Origin: Cellvibrionaceae bacterium
Lineage (GTDB): Bacteria > Pseudomonadota > Gammaproteobacteria > Pseudomonadales > Cellvibrionaceae
DNA: 64,000 nt
NCBI GenBank assembly: GCA_021151695.1
Contig: JAGKWU010000004.1
Span: 310,001-374,000 of the forward strand
Direction of reading: 5' to 3'
Positions 35,903 through 45,600 of this stretch are shown piece by piece. How positions within the stretch are numbered: the first letter of the stretch is position 1; each line of letters begins with the position of its first letter. A program made the translations under genes and the position numbers. Below the pieces are notes generated by a model that had not been told where the DNA came from, searched no databases, and saw only the letters and a program-made list of their open reading frames with translations.

Positions 35903-38008
35903 ATGAGCGTATCTAACAGGGATACTACAGGTTATTGTCAAATTGGTTTTCAACTTGCTGCATTGGTGACGGCTATAGCCGGTGTAGCCTTGAGTACCAC
36001 ACCACTGTTGAATTACTGGTCAACCAGTCCGCAACAAGGCATTTTGATTTGGTTAGCGATCAGTGCCGGTTTCATACTACTGTGCAAATTCATTACACCT
36101 CGCACCTCAAAGCTCACACTGATCACTGCATTTACGTTATTTATACTAGGCGGCAATGGTGTAGCGGCGAGCATGTCCTGCCTGCTTTTTTGTTTGAGTA
36201 TTTTTAGCCTCGGTCGTTTTATTGCGCGGGGTATTTCAAATGAAAATTGGAACATCGCCAGCGTCATGATTTTGGGTCTTGCCGCTTACACCGCCATTTT
36301 CGGTGCAATGATTCATTTACCCATCAATTACCGTTGGGTCTATTTGATTATTCTCAGTGCGCCATTGTTAGTCGATGCAATAGCATTAGCCAAACAGCAA
36401 AAAATTAAACAAGCAACCTGCAACCTGATACTACAGGTTAACAGCGCCTTATCCCCTGTCGCCTATTGGAAACTGGCTGGACTGCTTACCTTCATAGGAT
36501 TTTTTAGTTGTTATTCGTTCATGATGAGCATTACCTCTGACGATAACAGTTATCACCTGGCCATGTGGAGCCAGTTACAATTTCACCATCAATATTTGTT
36601 CGATGTGAAAACCCAGATTTGGTATGCCGCACCTTTTACATTGGACATGATCCACGGCGTTCTCTCGGTTGTTGCCAATGAGGATGCCCGCGGAGCACTC
36701 AACATTTTCCTTTTAATTGCGCTGCTTGCTACGACCACAGCAACCGCCAGGCAATTATTTACCAACCTCAATATTCGCCTTTTGAGCCTCGCGTTTCTTG
36801 CCTCTACGCCCATGTTGTACAACCTCCTGCTGGGCCTCCAAACCGAATTGATGCTTGCCACTCTCGCGATCACCGGTGTTTGTATTGGCATTAGCCAACA
36901 GGCCTCCTTTATTCAACGCAGCCTGGGGGTCATATTGGTTTCATGTTTGTTAGTGGCTATTAAATTACCCACGGCAACATTGGCAGCGGCCTTGTGTGTG
37001 TGCCTGTTAGTGAGCGAGTGGAATAATTTTCATCAAATTGCAAATTTTTCGCGAACAAAACTTATTGCCCTGCTAGCAGCTTTATTTATCGGATTGGCAG
37101 TAGCTCTTCATCCCTATGTAACGAGCTATATGGTGACAGGCAACCCCGTGTTCCCGTTGTACAATGCCGTATTCAAATCACCCTTTTACAATCCGGTAAA
37201 TTTCAAGGACAACAACTTTACCCACGGTGCCAGTTTGCAAGCCTGGTGGGGAATGTTCTTTAATTCCAGTAGATACCTTGAGTCAAAGAACTTTATTACT
37301 GGCTTTCATTACTTCCTTTTACCGCTCGCCGGCATATTTTGCTTGTACAAAAAAAACCGTTTTCAGGTACTTCTTTATCTGGCTTTGCCCGTGTTGGTAT
37401 TTGGCGGCTTGATGTTCTACATGGTGCAATACGTCCGCTACCTTTTTCCGGTGATGCCTATCGCTTGCCTGTTAGCAGCAGGTGTTTTTTACGCACCTGC
37501 TACCACAAACAATGGCGTTGCGCGCCACGCCAAAAACACCATTGCGGTTTTAACTTTTATAACACTGGTTTCACTCAACTTTTATTTTATGCCCGGTGTC
37601 AGTTGGATCTTTGACCAAAACCCACTCAAAAATTACACGCCAAGCGCGAAGCTGGAAACGGCTAAAGACTATAACGCGGAGCATGTGATAAATAGATATC
37701 TCAATGAAAAATATCCCGGTGAGAATGTCCTGTTTGACGCGGGACGATGCAACGGTGCATCGCTATTGGGGAAACCTTTTTATCCGGATTGGATATCCCC
37801 CTCAACGCTTGCCATCTTCGATTACGTGCGCAGCGAAGAAGACTTCATCAGCTTTTTAAAAACCAACAACATTCGCTTTGTATATTGGAATACAGGAGAT
37901 AACGCTAGCACCCAACCTTTCAGGCAGCCCATCAAGGTGGTGATTGATAAATATGGCAAGGAAGAAATGAGTGTCGGCAGGATCAAACTCTATAAAATAA
38001 CGCTGTAA
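35903..38008 (+). CDS. Polytopic membrane protein, GT-C glycosyltransferase-like
   Basis: 701-aa inner-membrane protein with about 12-13 hydrophobic segments up to residue 555 and a soluble C-terminal part of about 140 residues. The acidic first large loop carries TSDDNSYHLAMWSQ, resembling the catalytic Asp pair of lipid-linked-sugar-dependent GT-C enzymes. I cannot name a family. It converges with gtrA and a GtrB-like glycosyltransferase 34 bp away, which supports a role in transferring a lipid-linked sugar to an envelope glycan, as in three-gene gtr modules. Function is inferred. Confidence 0.65.
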   Translation: MSVSNRDTTGYCQIGFQLAALVTAIAGVALSTTPLLNYWSTSPQQGILIWLAISAGFILLCKFITPRTSKLTLITAFTLFILGGNGVAASMSCLLFCLSIFSLGRFIARGISNENWNIASVMILGLAAYTAIFGAMIHLPINYRWVYLIILSAPLLVDAIALAKQQKIKQATCNLILQVNSALSPVAYWKLAGLLTFIGFFSCYSFMMSITSDDNSYHLAMWSQLQFHHQYLFDVKTQIWYAAPFTLDMIHGVLSVVANEDARGALNIFLLIALLATTTATARQLFTNLNIRLLSLAFLASTPMLYNLLLGLQTELMLATLAITGVCIGISQQASFIQRSLGVILVSCLLVAIKLPTATLAAALCVCLLVSEWNNFHQIANFSRTKLIALLAALFIGLAVALHPYVTSYMVTGNPVFPLYNAVFKSPFYNPVNFKDNNFTHGASLQAWWGMFFNSSRYLESKNFITGFHYFLLPLAGIFCLYKKNRFQVLLYLALPVLVFGGLMFYMVQYVRYLFPVMPIACLLAAGVFYAPATTNNGVARHAKNTIAVLTFITLVSLNFYFMPGVSWIFDQNPLKNYTPSAKLETAKDYNAEHVINRYLNEKYPGENVLFDAGRCNGASLLGKPFYPDWISPSTLAIFDYVRSEEDFISFLKTNNIRFVYWNTGDNASTQPFRQPIKVVIDKYGKEEMSVGRIKLYKITL

Positions 38009-38041
38009 TTTATGCCCAGGCAGGGAGAAAAGGATTTCCCG

Positions 38042-38449
38042 TTAATTACTCGCATACCGAAAAACGAAAAAGCGTGTTTGCAGATAAGCAATTGCGATAC
38101 AAAACACATCAGAAACGATCTTGACCCAAATAAAGTTAGGAATCAGTAGCGAAACCAGATAAAAAATACCGGCAAACAGCGGAATATTAATCAGCAGTAT
38201 CGCCACATACCTGCAAAAATCAGCAACCAATCCATCGTAAAAAGGTTTTCCAAAGGTGTAGAGTCGATGCAGAAAGTATCCTGATAGACCTGCAATCACT
38301 TTCGCCGCTGCGTTGGCAACAATCGGGCTCAACCAATTATTCAGTACCAGCCCGAGATAAACCCCATACTCAATCGCATAAACACACAGGCCCACAACCA
38401 GGTATCGCCCGATGGACTTCCAGTTTTGCCTGAGAAAATTCATCAGCAT
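38042..38449 (-). CDS. GtrA-family membrane protein
   Basis: 135-aa protein with four membrane helices and the GtrA pattern: RYLVVGLCVYAIEYGVYL in helix 1 and the conserved KVIAGLSGYFLHRLYTF. GtrA proteins are thought to flip undecaprenyl-phosphate-linked sugars across the inner membrane. It follows the GtrB-like gene by one base, so the pair is co-translated. Confidence 0.9.
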   Translation of the reverse strand: MLMNFLRQNWKSIGRYLVVGLCVYAIEYGVYLGLVLNNWLSPIVANAAAKVIAGLSGYFLHRLYTFGKPFYDGLVADFCRYVAILLINIPLFAGIFYLVSLLIPNFIWVKIVSDVFCIAIAYLQTRFFVFRYASN

Positions 38450-38450
38450 G

Positions 38451-39431
38451 CTAGCGTCTTAAGCTGTTGTGGACAGGCTTTGCGGGAACGTTGGCAATAT
38501 CAAAACCAATAAATGCCAACAGTAACTGCAAGCCCATCACCAATGATATAGCCGAGAGAACAACGGTGCCTGCAGGTGTTACCAGATTTGCCTGCGACGA
38601 CTGGTACCAATGATATCCACCATAACCCATGCCAAATAAAATCATCGCCATTCCCAGCGGTAACTCTATAGACGCAAGGGACATATCCCGCAGATAGTAA
38701 TTATAAAAAATACGTTTGACGGTATTGCGCAGATGTTTATAAAAAAACTCAGTGATGATCTTGCTGATTTTTAAATGGCTGGTTTCATCGGCATAGATCG
38801 CCTCCATAGGCACATCTAGCACACAGGCTCGCAGCGTATTCAATCGAAACAATATGTCAGTTTCAAAAAAATAACGCTTGCTGATTTTATTTACCGGAAG
38901 ATGCTTTGCCACGGCGGCATGTATCGCGGTATAGCCATTGGTAGGATCAAACAGATTCCAGTAACCCGTGGAAATCTTGGAAAGAAAGGAGAGGATTGCA
39001 TTGCCCAGCAAACGAACAGCCGGCATTGACCGCAGGGATTCAAGATTATAAAAACGATTACCTTTGGTATAGTCAGCTTCGCCATGCAAAATCGGCTGCA
39101 CGAATATATCCAACAATGCGGGATTCATCTGTCCATCGCCATCAATCTTGACGATCACTTCAGCACCATCGGCAACAGCGGCGGCGTAGCCGGTCATAAC
39201 AGCACCACCGACGCCCTGATTTTGCTCGTGGAATAACACTGTTACACGCGGGTCGAGATTGTGCTCAAGCACAAATTTTCCGCTACTTTCAGGACAGGCA
39301 TCATCAACCACAAAGATACGTTGGCATTCCGGGCCAATTGCCGCCAGCACATCCATAATATGTCGAGTAACTTTGTAACTCGGAATAACAACAGCCACTG
39401 CATAGGCGTAATTTTTTTCTTTTAATCCCAC
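38451..39431 (-). CDS. Family 2 glycosyltransferase, GtrB/DPM-synthase-like
   Basis: 326-aa GT2 enzyme with an N-terminal GT-A catalytic domain (VVIPSYKV, VVDDACPESSG, then DGDGQMNP as the metal-binding region) and two C-terminal membrane helices (about 258-278 and 290-312). This layout fits polyprenyl-phosphate glycosyltransferases that load a sugar onto undecaprenyl phosphate. It is paired with gtrA and probably feeds the GT-C-like protein at 35903. The sugar is unknown. Confidence 0.88.
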   Translation of the reverse strand: MGLKEKNYAYAVAVVIPSYKVTRHIMDVLAAIGPECQRIFVVDDACPESSGKFVLEHNLDPRVTVLFHEQNQGVGGAVMTGYAAAVADGAEVIVKIDGDGQMNPALLDIFVQPILHGEADYTKGNRFYNLESLRSMPAVRLLGNAILSFLSKISTGYWNLFDPTNGYTAIHAAVAKHLPVNKISKRYFFETDILFRLNTLRACVLDVPMEAIYADETSHLKISKIITEFFYKHLRNTVKRIFYNYYLRDMSLASIELPLGMAMILFGMGYGGYHWYQSSQANLVTPAGTVVLSAISLVMGLQLLLAFIGFDIANVPAKPVHNSLRR

Positions 39432-39476
39432 CCTTCACGAGCTCCTTTAAATCTCACCAACACCATGCAGGCCCTA

Positions 39477-39524
39477 CCTATCGGGCTCCGTACTTGTACA
39501 AGTACTAGGACACTTTTCGATAGG
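39477..39524. promoter_or_regulatory. Nested palindrome at the folA 3' end
   Basis: A perfect 16-bp palindrome, GTACTTGTACAAGTAC (39490-39505), sits within a second inverted repeat, CCTATCG (39477-39483) and CGATAGG (39518-39524). It covers the folA stop codon and the start of the gap to the GtrB-like gene. It might be a protein-binding site or transcript-end structure; there is no T tract. Confidence 0.5.
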
Positions 39525-40011
39525 TCAAAAACCTATGCACCAGGGGCGCACCGGGATCACCCGCCAACTCGGATTCACACACCCAATCCGCATCCGGCAA
39601 TTGGGGGAACCAGGCGTCGCCGACGATATCCTCATCTATACGGGTTAAATACACTTTGTCAGCCAGTGGCAAAGCGCAACGATAAATTTCTGCACCGCCA
39701 ATCACCATGACTTCATCGGCGGTCTGGCCGAGTTCATTGCGAAAGTTTTCAGCGAGCACCAAGGCATCCTGGACACTGGACGCCACCAACACACCGGCAT
39801 GCTGCCAATCGCTCTGGCGGGTGATGACTATATTGGTCCTGCCGGGCAAAGGTTTGCCAATGGATTCGAAGGTCTTGCGCCCCATGATCACCGGTTTGCC
39901 AAGGGTGACGGATTTGAAGTATTTGAGATCCTGGGGCAGATGCCAGGGCAATTCATTGTTACGGCCTATAACATTGTTATTGGCCGCTGCCGCAATAAGG
40001 GAGAGTTTCAT
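39505..40011 (-). CDS. folA: Dihydrofolate reductase
   Basis: 168-aa enzyme reducing dihydrofolate to tetrahydrofolate with NADPH. Landmarks are the N-terminal LIAAAANNNVIGRNNELPWHL (Met20-loop region), VIMGRKTFESIG (cofactor binding), and VMVIGGAEIYR. It lies 48 bp downstream of thyA, the enzyme that produces dihydrofolate, so the two steps of the thymidylate cycle are together. Confidence 0.96.
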   Translation of the reverse strand: MKLSLIAAAANNNVIGRNNELPWHLPQDLKYFKSVTLGKPVIMGRKTFESIGKPLPGRTNIVITRQSDWQHAGVLVASSVQDALVLAENFRNELGQTADEVMVIGGAEIYRCALPLADKVYLTRIDEDIVGDAWFPQLPDADWVCESELAGDPGAPLVHRFLTYRKVS

Positions 40012-40059
40012 GGAAGTGTCCAGCGTAAAGGTTGATCAATTGGAGTTGTTATCAACCGA

Positions 40060-40899
40060 TTAGACCGCAATAGGAGCCACAATTCTTGGATGCGGTTCAT
40101 ATCCTTCGAAAGCAAAATCGTCCAATTCGTAATCAAAAATAGAAGCTGGTTTACGCTTGATGACCAACTTGGGCAGGCTTTTGGGCTCACGTCCCAGCTG
40201 CTCATAGACGATAGCATCAGTGATATGGTTGTTGTAGAGGTGGCAATCGCCAAAGGTATGTACGAAGTCACCCACGCCCAGATCGCACTGCTGGGCAATC
40301 ATGTGGGTTAGTAGCGCATAGCTGGCGATATTGAAGGGCACACCTAAAAAGAAATCCGCACTGCGCTGGTAAAGCTGGCAGGAGAGCTTGCCTTCCGCCA
40401 CATAGAACTGGAACAGGGTATGACAGGCCGCCAACGCCATACGGCCCTCTTCGGCATTTTGTTGCGGGCTTTGCGACTCGTCCGGCAGGTCAGCCGGATT
40501 CCAGGCACTTACGATCAAACGACGGGAATTCGGGCGAGTTTTGATCTGTTCGATAATTTCGCTGATCTGGTCGATAGTACGGCCGTCCGGGCAAGCCCAG
40601 CTGCGCCATTGTTTGCCATATACAGGACCCAAGTCGCCAGACTCGGTGGCCCATTCATTCCAGATACTGCAACCGCGCTCCTGCAACCAGGTTACGTCGG
40701 TGCGGCCCTGCAAAAACCACAGCAACTCAACAATAATGCTCTTCAAATGCACCGTCTTGGTGGTGACCAGGGGAAAACCCTTGTTCAGATCAAAACGCAT
40801 CTGACGGCCAAATACCGAACGGGTACCTGTGCCAGTACGGTCACCGCGGGTGATACCGTTGTCGACTATATCGCGCATTAATTCGAGGTATTGCTGCAT
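40060..40899 (-). CDS. thyA: Thymidylate synthase
   Basis: 279-aa enzyme making dTMP from dUMP with methylene-tetrahydrofolate. The nucleophilic Cys is in [13 protein letters not shown], with [17 protein letters not shown] following for folate and dUMP binding. It is about 15 residues longer than the E. coli enzyme; the extra residues are the [12 protein letters not shown] loop just before the active-site Cys. It lies between lgt and folA as in pseudomonads. Confidence 0.96.
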   Translation of the reverse strand: MQQYLELMRDIVDNGITRGDRTGTGTRSVFGRQMRFDLNKGFPLVTTKTVHLKSIIVELLWFLQGRTDVTWLQERGCSIWNEWATESGDLGPVYGKQWRSWACPDGRTIDQISEIIEQIKTRPNSRRLIVSAWNPADLPDESQSPQQNAEEGRMALAACHTLFQFYVAEGKLSCQLYQRSADFFLGVPFNIASYALLTHMIAQQCDLGVGDFVHTFGDCHLYNNHITDAIVYEQLGREPKSLPKLVIKRKPASIFDYELDDFAFEGYEPHPRIVAPIAV

Positions 40900-40944
40900 T
40901 GCTGGTTCCAGAAGAAAACGATGGGCAAATTTAACGGATAGGTA

Positions 40945-41832
40945 TTATTGGGGCGCCATAGTATCAGCCTTTTGCGCCGACTGCTGTTGTTTGCGGTCTG
41001 CTTGCAGTTGCTTACGATACAGATACCAAGCGTGGCCTAGCAGGGCAAAACCTATGATAAACATAGGTGCGGACAGCAACTGACCCCGGGTGATAAACCC
41101 AAAAAGATCAAAGCCTATATCGGCATCTGGCTGCCGGAAGTTCTCCACCAACGAACGAAAACTCGCGTACAACACCAGGAACAAGCCGCTCACGGCACCA
41201 CGCGGGCGAGGCTTGGCGGAGTACCAGAAAAGCACCACAAACATCACCAGCCCCTCCAGGGTTGCCTGGTAAAGCTGTGATGGATGGCGACCAACGCCCG
41301 CCGGATCCCCCGCCTTGGGAAATACCATAGCCCAGGGGACATCAGTAACTCTGCCCCAGAGCTCTTGGCCAATAAAGTTACCCAAGCGGCCAAAACCGAG
41401 ACCGAGGGGCACTATAGGAGCCACAAAATCCATCAACACCAGATAGCGCACACCAATACGGCTTGAATAGACATACATAGCGATCAACACACCAATCAAA
41501 CCGCCATGGAAAGACATGCCGCCCTCCCATACACGGAACAACCAGAGCGGATCACTCATCCAGCGCTCGAAGTTATAGAAAATCACATAACCGCAGCGCC
41601 CGCCCAATATCACCCCGAATGCACCGTATGTAATGAGGTTTTCCACCTCAATTTTGTTGATGGGCGAATGGGGTTTACCACAGCGGTACAGCGCTAGCAG
41701 CCAGGCCGACAGGAACGCCAGCATATACATAAGGCCGTACCAATGAACCTCCAGCGGGCCAAGGGTTTTACCTATGACATCAAAGGGGCCAATAGAGAGG
41801 GCGACAGGGTCCAGATTGGGGAATTGCAGCAT
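40945..41832 (-). CDS. lgt: Phosphatidylglycerol:prolipoprotein diacylglyceryl transferase
   Basis: 295-aa seven-helix inner-membrane enzyme that adds diacylglycerol to the lipobox Cys of prolipoproteins, the first step of lipoprotein maturation. The Lgt signature is GRLGNFIGQELWGR, and the essential His lies in SFHGGLIGV. It would process the lipoproteins seen in this window (GH2, GH53, the 53078 protein). The long charged C-terminus ends in a Gln/Lys-rich tail. It is 45 bp upstream of thyA. Confidence 0.95.
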   Translation of the reverse strand: MLQFPNLDPVALSIGPFDVIGKTLGPLEVHWYGLMYMLAFLSAWLLALYRCGKPHSPINKIEVENLITYGAFGVILGGRCGYVIFYNFERWMSDPLWLFRVWEGGMSFHGGLIGVLIAMYVYSSRIGVRYLVLMDFVAPIVPLGLGFGRLGNFIGQELWGRVTDVPWAMVFPKAGDPAGVGRHPSQLYQATLEGLVMFVVLFWYSAKPRPRGAVSGLFLVLYASFRSLVENFRQPDADIGFDLFGFITRGQLLSAPMFIIGFALLGHAWYLYRKQLQADRKQQQSAQKADTMAPQ

Positions 41833-41876
41833 GGGAAAAATCTACATGGGAGACAAAGGGAGCGACAAGCAACTCC

Positions 41877-44156
41877 CTATTCTTCGAAATCGTCAGACCC
41901 TACGGGACGGATCAGGCGAGTTACATCTGCATCATTCAAAGCCTGCTCCACACGTTGGCGAATTTGCTCTGCATCACGCATGGTCATGACTTCGGCGAGC
42001 AGTTCCTGTGCGAGCGTAAAACTGATACCGCGAATTACGGATTTCACCTTGGGAAGGTTAGTGGCGCTCATAGAGAGCATGTCAAAGCCCATGGCCATCA
42101 GCAAAATTGCCGCTCCCGGGTCACCCGCCAACTCGCCGCAGATGCTGACGCTAATGCCTTCGGCGTGGGCGTCGTTAACGACGGTTTGCAAGGCGCGCAG
42201 CACTGCCGGATGGAATGCCTGGTAGAGATCAGCCACGCGCGCATTATTGCGATCCACCGCCAGCAGATACTGGGTGAGGTCGTTACTACCGATGGATAAA
42301 AACTCGGACAAACGCGCCAGTTCACGCGCCTGGTAAACTGCCGCCGGCACTTCGATCATAGCACCCACTGGCGGCATGACCACATCGTAACCCTCCTCCA
42401 CCAGCTCGTTATAGACGCGGGTGATCAGCGCTTTTGAGGCTTCCATCTCGGGAATATTGGTGATCATTGGCAAGAGGATGCGCAAGTTATTCAAGCCTTC
42501 GCTCGCCTTGATCATGGCACGCACTTGCGCCAGGAAAATCTCGGGATGATCCAGTGTCACACGTATGCCGCGCCAACCGAGGAAAGGGTTATCTTCCTCA
42601 ATAGGGAAATAAGGCAATGCCTTATCACCGCCGATATCCAGCGTACGAATGGTCACAGGATGAGGGGCAAAAGCCGCCAGCTGCTCGCGGTAAATCAAGC
42701 GCTGCTCTTCCTCACTGGGGAAGCGATCGCGCATCAGGAATGGCACTTCGGTACGATACAAACCAACACCTTCGGCGCCGCGCTCCAGTGAACGCACCAC
42801 ATCAGCCATCAAACCGGTGTTTACCCAGAGCGGCAGGCGATAACCATCTTTGGTTTCACAGGGCAGGTCTTTAAGGGCCTCAAGGCCTTTAACCAGCGCC
42901 TGCTCTTCCAGATCAATCGCCGTATAGTGCTTGAGTACATGCTCATTAGGGTTGCTGTACACCGCGCCGCGATAACCATCGACGATAATCGGGCGGCCAT
43001 CCATCTGCACGAACGGCAGATCCACGGCACCCATTACCGTGGGAATATCCATAGCGCGGGCCAAAATAGCCACGTGGGAGTTACCAGACCCCAGAACAGA
43101 GACCAAACCGGCCAGCTTCTCCTTGGGAATTTCACCCAGCATGGAGGCCGTCAGCTCTTCGCCAATCAGGATAGTTTTGTCTGGATAGACGCGTTCTTTT
43201 TGCGTCGACTCTTGTAGATAGGCCAGCACACGACGCCCCAGGTCGCGCAGGTCGGTAGCCCGCTCGCGCAGATAGGGGTCGTTCATGCTGTTGAAGGTTT
43301 GCTCGTGCTCGAGGATTACCTCACTCCAGGCATAAGACGCATTGGCGCCTTTGCGGATACGCTCGGTGACTTCGCCACCCAGGGAGGCATCATCGAGCAT
43401 GGCGAGATAGGCATCAAACAGCGCGCGCTCTTCGCGGTTTAGCCGCTCCTTGAGTTTGGAGCCCAGGGATTTAATGTCATCGCGAACCGCTGCAAGGCAG
43501 CGCTGGAAAAATTCGATTTCGGCATCTATATCAGCGCAAGGCTTATAGGAAACAGAACGCAGATCTGCCTCCGGCGTGATGACCACGCCCTCACCGATGG
43601 CAATACCGGGTGAGCCGGCGACACCGACAAAGCGCGCCTGGCTGGCGACCTGATTTTGGTCTGTGGTGCGCACATCGCCCGTCGCTTCAGCGTGGGCAAT
43701 TACCCCCGCCAATTGGGCAGACATAGTCACCAGGAAGGCTTCATCACCCTCATCGAAACGGCGCTGTTCGACTTGCTGGACCACCAAGACACCCAGCACT
43801 TTACGCTGGTGAATAATAGGTACACCGAGGAAAGAGCTGTAACGCTCTTCGCCTGTTTCAGGAAAATATTGGTAATTGGGGTGAGCTTCCGCCTGCTCCA
43901 GATTGATCGGCTCTTCGCGTGCCACTACGCGACCTACCAGGCCTTCGCCCGGAGCCAGGCGCACATTGCCGACAGCACTTTGATTAAGGCCATCAGTCGC
44001 CATCAATACATAGCCACCATCGGAATCGCGCAGATATACAGAGCACACGTGCGTGCGCATGGCGCTCTTTACACTCGACACAATAATACCGAGCGCCGAG
44101 TTCAGATCGCGCGCGGCATTAACTTCCTGGACTATATTGCGGAGCGAATTCAGCAT
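41877..44156 (-). CDS. ptsP: Phosphoenolpyruvate-protein phosphotransferase PtsP (EI-Ntr)
   Basis: 759-aa first enzyme of the nitrogen-related phosphotransferase system. An N-terminal GAF domain (about 15-150) is followed by the EI-type domains: phosphohistidine H361 in SGNSHVAILAR, PEP-binding barrel with LYRTEVPFLMRDRFPSEEEQ, and the catalytic Cys in SICGELAGDP near residue 680. It phosphorylates NPr rather than HPr and regulates carbon/nitrogen balance. It lies between rppH and lgt, as in Pseudomonas. Confidence 0.95.
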   Translation of the reverse strand: MLNSLRNIVQEVNAARDLNSALGIIVSSVKSAMRTHVCSVYLRDSDGGYVLMATDGLNQSAVGNVRLAPGEGLVGRVVAREEPINLEQAEAHPNYQYFPETGEERYSSFLGVPIIHQRKVLGVLVVQQVEQRRFDEGDEAFLVTMSAQLAGVIAHAEATGDVRTTDQNQVASQARFVGVAGSPGIAIGEGVVITPEADLRSVSYKPCADIDAEIEFFQRCLAAVRDDIKSLGSKLKERLNREERALFDAYLAMLDDASLGGEVTERIRKGANASYAWSEVILEHEQTFNSMNDPYLRERATDLRDLGRRVLAYLQESTQKERVYPDKTILIGEELTASMLGEIPKEKLAGLVSVLGSGNSHVAILARAMDIPTVMGAVDLPFVQMDGRPIIVDGYRGAVYSNPNEHVLKHYTAIDLEEQALVKGLEALKDLPCETKDGYRLPLWVNTGLMADVVRSLERGAEGVGLYRTEVPFLMRDRFPSEEEQRLIYREQLAAFAPHPVTIRTLDIGGDKALPYFPIEEDNPFLGWRGIRVTLDHPEIFLAQVRAMIKASEGLNNLRILLPMITNIPEMEASKALITRVYNELVEEGYDVVMPPVGAMIEVPAAVYQARELARLSEFLSIGSNDLTQYLLAVDRNNARVADLYQAFHPAVLRALQTVVNDAHAEGISVSICGELAGDPGAAILLMAMGFDMLSMSATNLPKVKSVIRGISFTLAQELLAEVMTMRDAEQIRQRVEQALNDADVTRLIRPVGSDDFEE

Positions 44157-44246
44157 AGGGGAAACCGATAATGTCTGGACTAGGTTATGGCAGCCATAAT
44201 AATTGTCAGCACCGCGGCTAAGCCCGCAAGCACCGGGTCGCGGCTG

Positions 44247-44750
44247 TCAGCGACCGGTCAGTAATTCCAGCTCCAGCTGGGAATGAAACATCGAGAGTTC
44301 TTTTAGGGCCCGGCGATAAACATCCTTTTTAAAAGACACCACTTTACCCAAAGGATACCAGTAGCTCACCCAGCGCCAATCATCAAACTCGGCACGCCCG
44401 CCGTTATTGAGCGATATGCGGCTATCCTCACTGCGCAAACGCAGCAGAAACCATTTTTGTTTTTGCCCCACACACAAAGGGTGAGAGTTATGGCGAACCA
44501 GGCGGTCGGGCAAGCGGTAACGCAACCAACCGCGGGTACAGGCCAGTATTTCTACATCTTGCGGGTGCAAGCCAACTTCTTCATGCAGCTCGCGGTATAG
44601 CGCCTGTTCGGCCGATTCACGCTCATTGATACCGCCTTGCGGAAACTGCCAGGCGTCCTGCCCGCCTACACGACGCGCCCAGAGCAACTGACCCTGGTCG
44701 TTCGTCAAAATAATGCCCACGTTGGGGCGAAAACCATCGCTATCGATCAC
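44247..44750 (-). CDS. rppH: RNA pyrophosphohydrolase
   Basis: Nudix hydrolase that removes pyrophosphate from the 5' end of mRNAs to start their decay. The Nudix box is [20 protein letters not shown] plus VGL. I place the start at GTG 44750 ([14 protein letters not shown]), because homologues begin MIDxDG; this gives 167 aa. An ATG at 44777 adds nine residues and is possible. The downstream [12 protein letters not shown] and [11 protein letters not shown] blocks are typical. It is divergent from the HAD hydrolase gene. Confidence 0.92.
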   Translation of the reverse strand: MIDSDGFRPNVGIILTNDQGQLLWARRVGGQDAWQFPQGGINERESAEQALYRELHEEVGLHPQDVEILACTRGWLRYRLPDRLVRHNSHPLCVGQKQKWFLLRLRSEDSRISLNNGGRAEFDDWRWVSYWYPLGKVVSFKKDVYRRALKELSMFHSQLELELLTGR

Positions 44751-44910
44751 GACAATCGTCCCTATAAAATGTTGCACTGTAAAACAGCGTTTGCCGCACT
44801 ATAACAGGCTGCAGCAAAGGCGCAACCCTGCATCCCTACTAAATGTTGGTTGAGCAGCATCAAGCCACTGGTTATGCTAGCCGCCCTTTTAACGCCACAA
44901 CAGGTGACCT

Positions 44911-45567
44911 GTGCGCTTAGCTATTTTTGATCTGGATAACACTCTTATTGCTGGTGACAGCGACCACAGTTGGGGCGAGTTTCTCGTACAGAAAAAGCTG
45001 GTGGATGCAGAAGTCTACCGTCAGGCTAACGACCGCTTTTACCAGGATTATAAAGCTGGCACCCTGGACATCCAGGAATACCTGCGCTTCTCCCTGGCAC
45101 CACTGACCCGCCATTCCCTGGCCGAGTTGGATGCCTTCCACGCCGAGTTTATGGCGACCGTTATAGAACCCATGATGCTTTCCAAAGCCCAGGCATTGCT
45201 GCAAAAGCACAGGGATCAAGGTGATTACTTATTAATCATTACCGCCACCAACGGCTTCGTCACCCGCCCTATCGCCAAACGACTTGGGGTCGATGACATA
45301 CTGGCGACTGATCCGGAAATTGTGGATGGCAAATACACGGGCTTCGGGATCGGTATCCCCTGCTTCCAGGCCGGCAAAGTCGTTCGTTTGAAAGAGTGGT
45401 TGCGGGAGCGCAACGGGAATATGGAGGATGCCTACTTCTACAGCGACTCCATCAATGATCTGCCACTGCTAGAGCAAGTACCCAATCCCATCGTCGTCGA
45501 TGGCGATGATCGCCTGCTGGCGGTGGCGCGCGAACGCGGCTGGCAATCCATCAGCCTGCGCGACTAA
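44911..45567 (+). CDS. HAD-IB family phosphatase
   Basis: 218-aa phosphatase related to SerB and CicA. Motif I is FDLDNTLIAGD (catalytic Asp pair), motif II LIITATNGF, and motif III/IV YSDSINDLPLLE. The start is GTG at 44911. Genes of this type sit next to rppH in pseudomonads as well. Phosphoserine or a related phosphomonoester is a likely substrate, but SerB itself is longer, so I leave the symbol empty. Confidence 0.88.
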   Translation: MRLAIFDLDNTLIAGDSDHSWGEFLVQKKLVDAEVYRQANDRFYQDYKAGTLDIQEYLRFSLAPLTRHSLAELDAFHAEFMATVIEPMMLSKAQALLQKHRDQGDYLLIITATNGFVTRPIAKRLGVDDILATDPEIVDGKYTGFGIGIPCFQAGKVVRLKEWLRERNGNMEDAYFYSDSINDLPLLEQVPNPIVVDGDDRLLAVARERGWQSISLRD

Positions 45568-45600
45568 GCGCTCGCACAGACTGATTGGACAGCAAATCCC

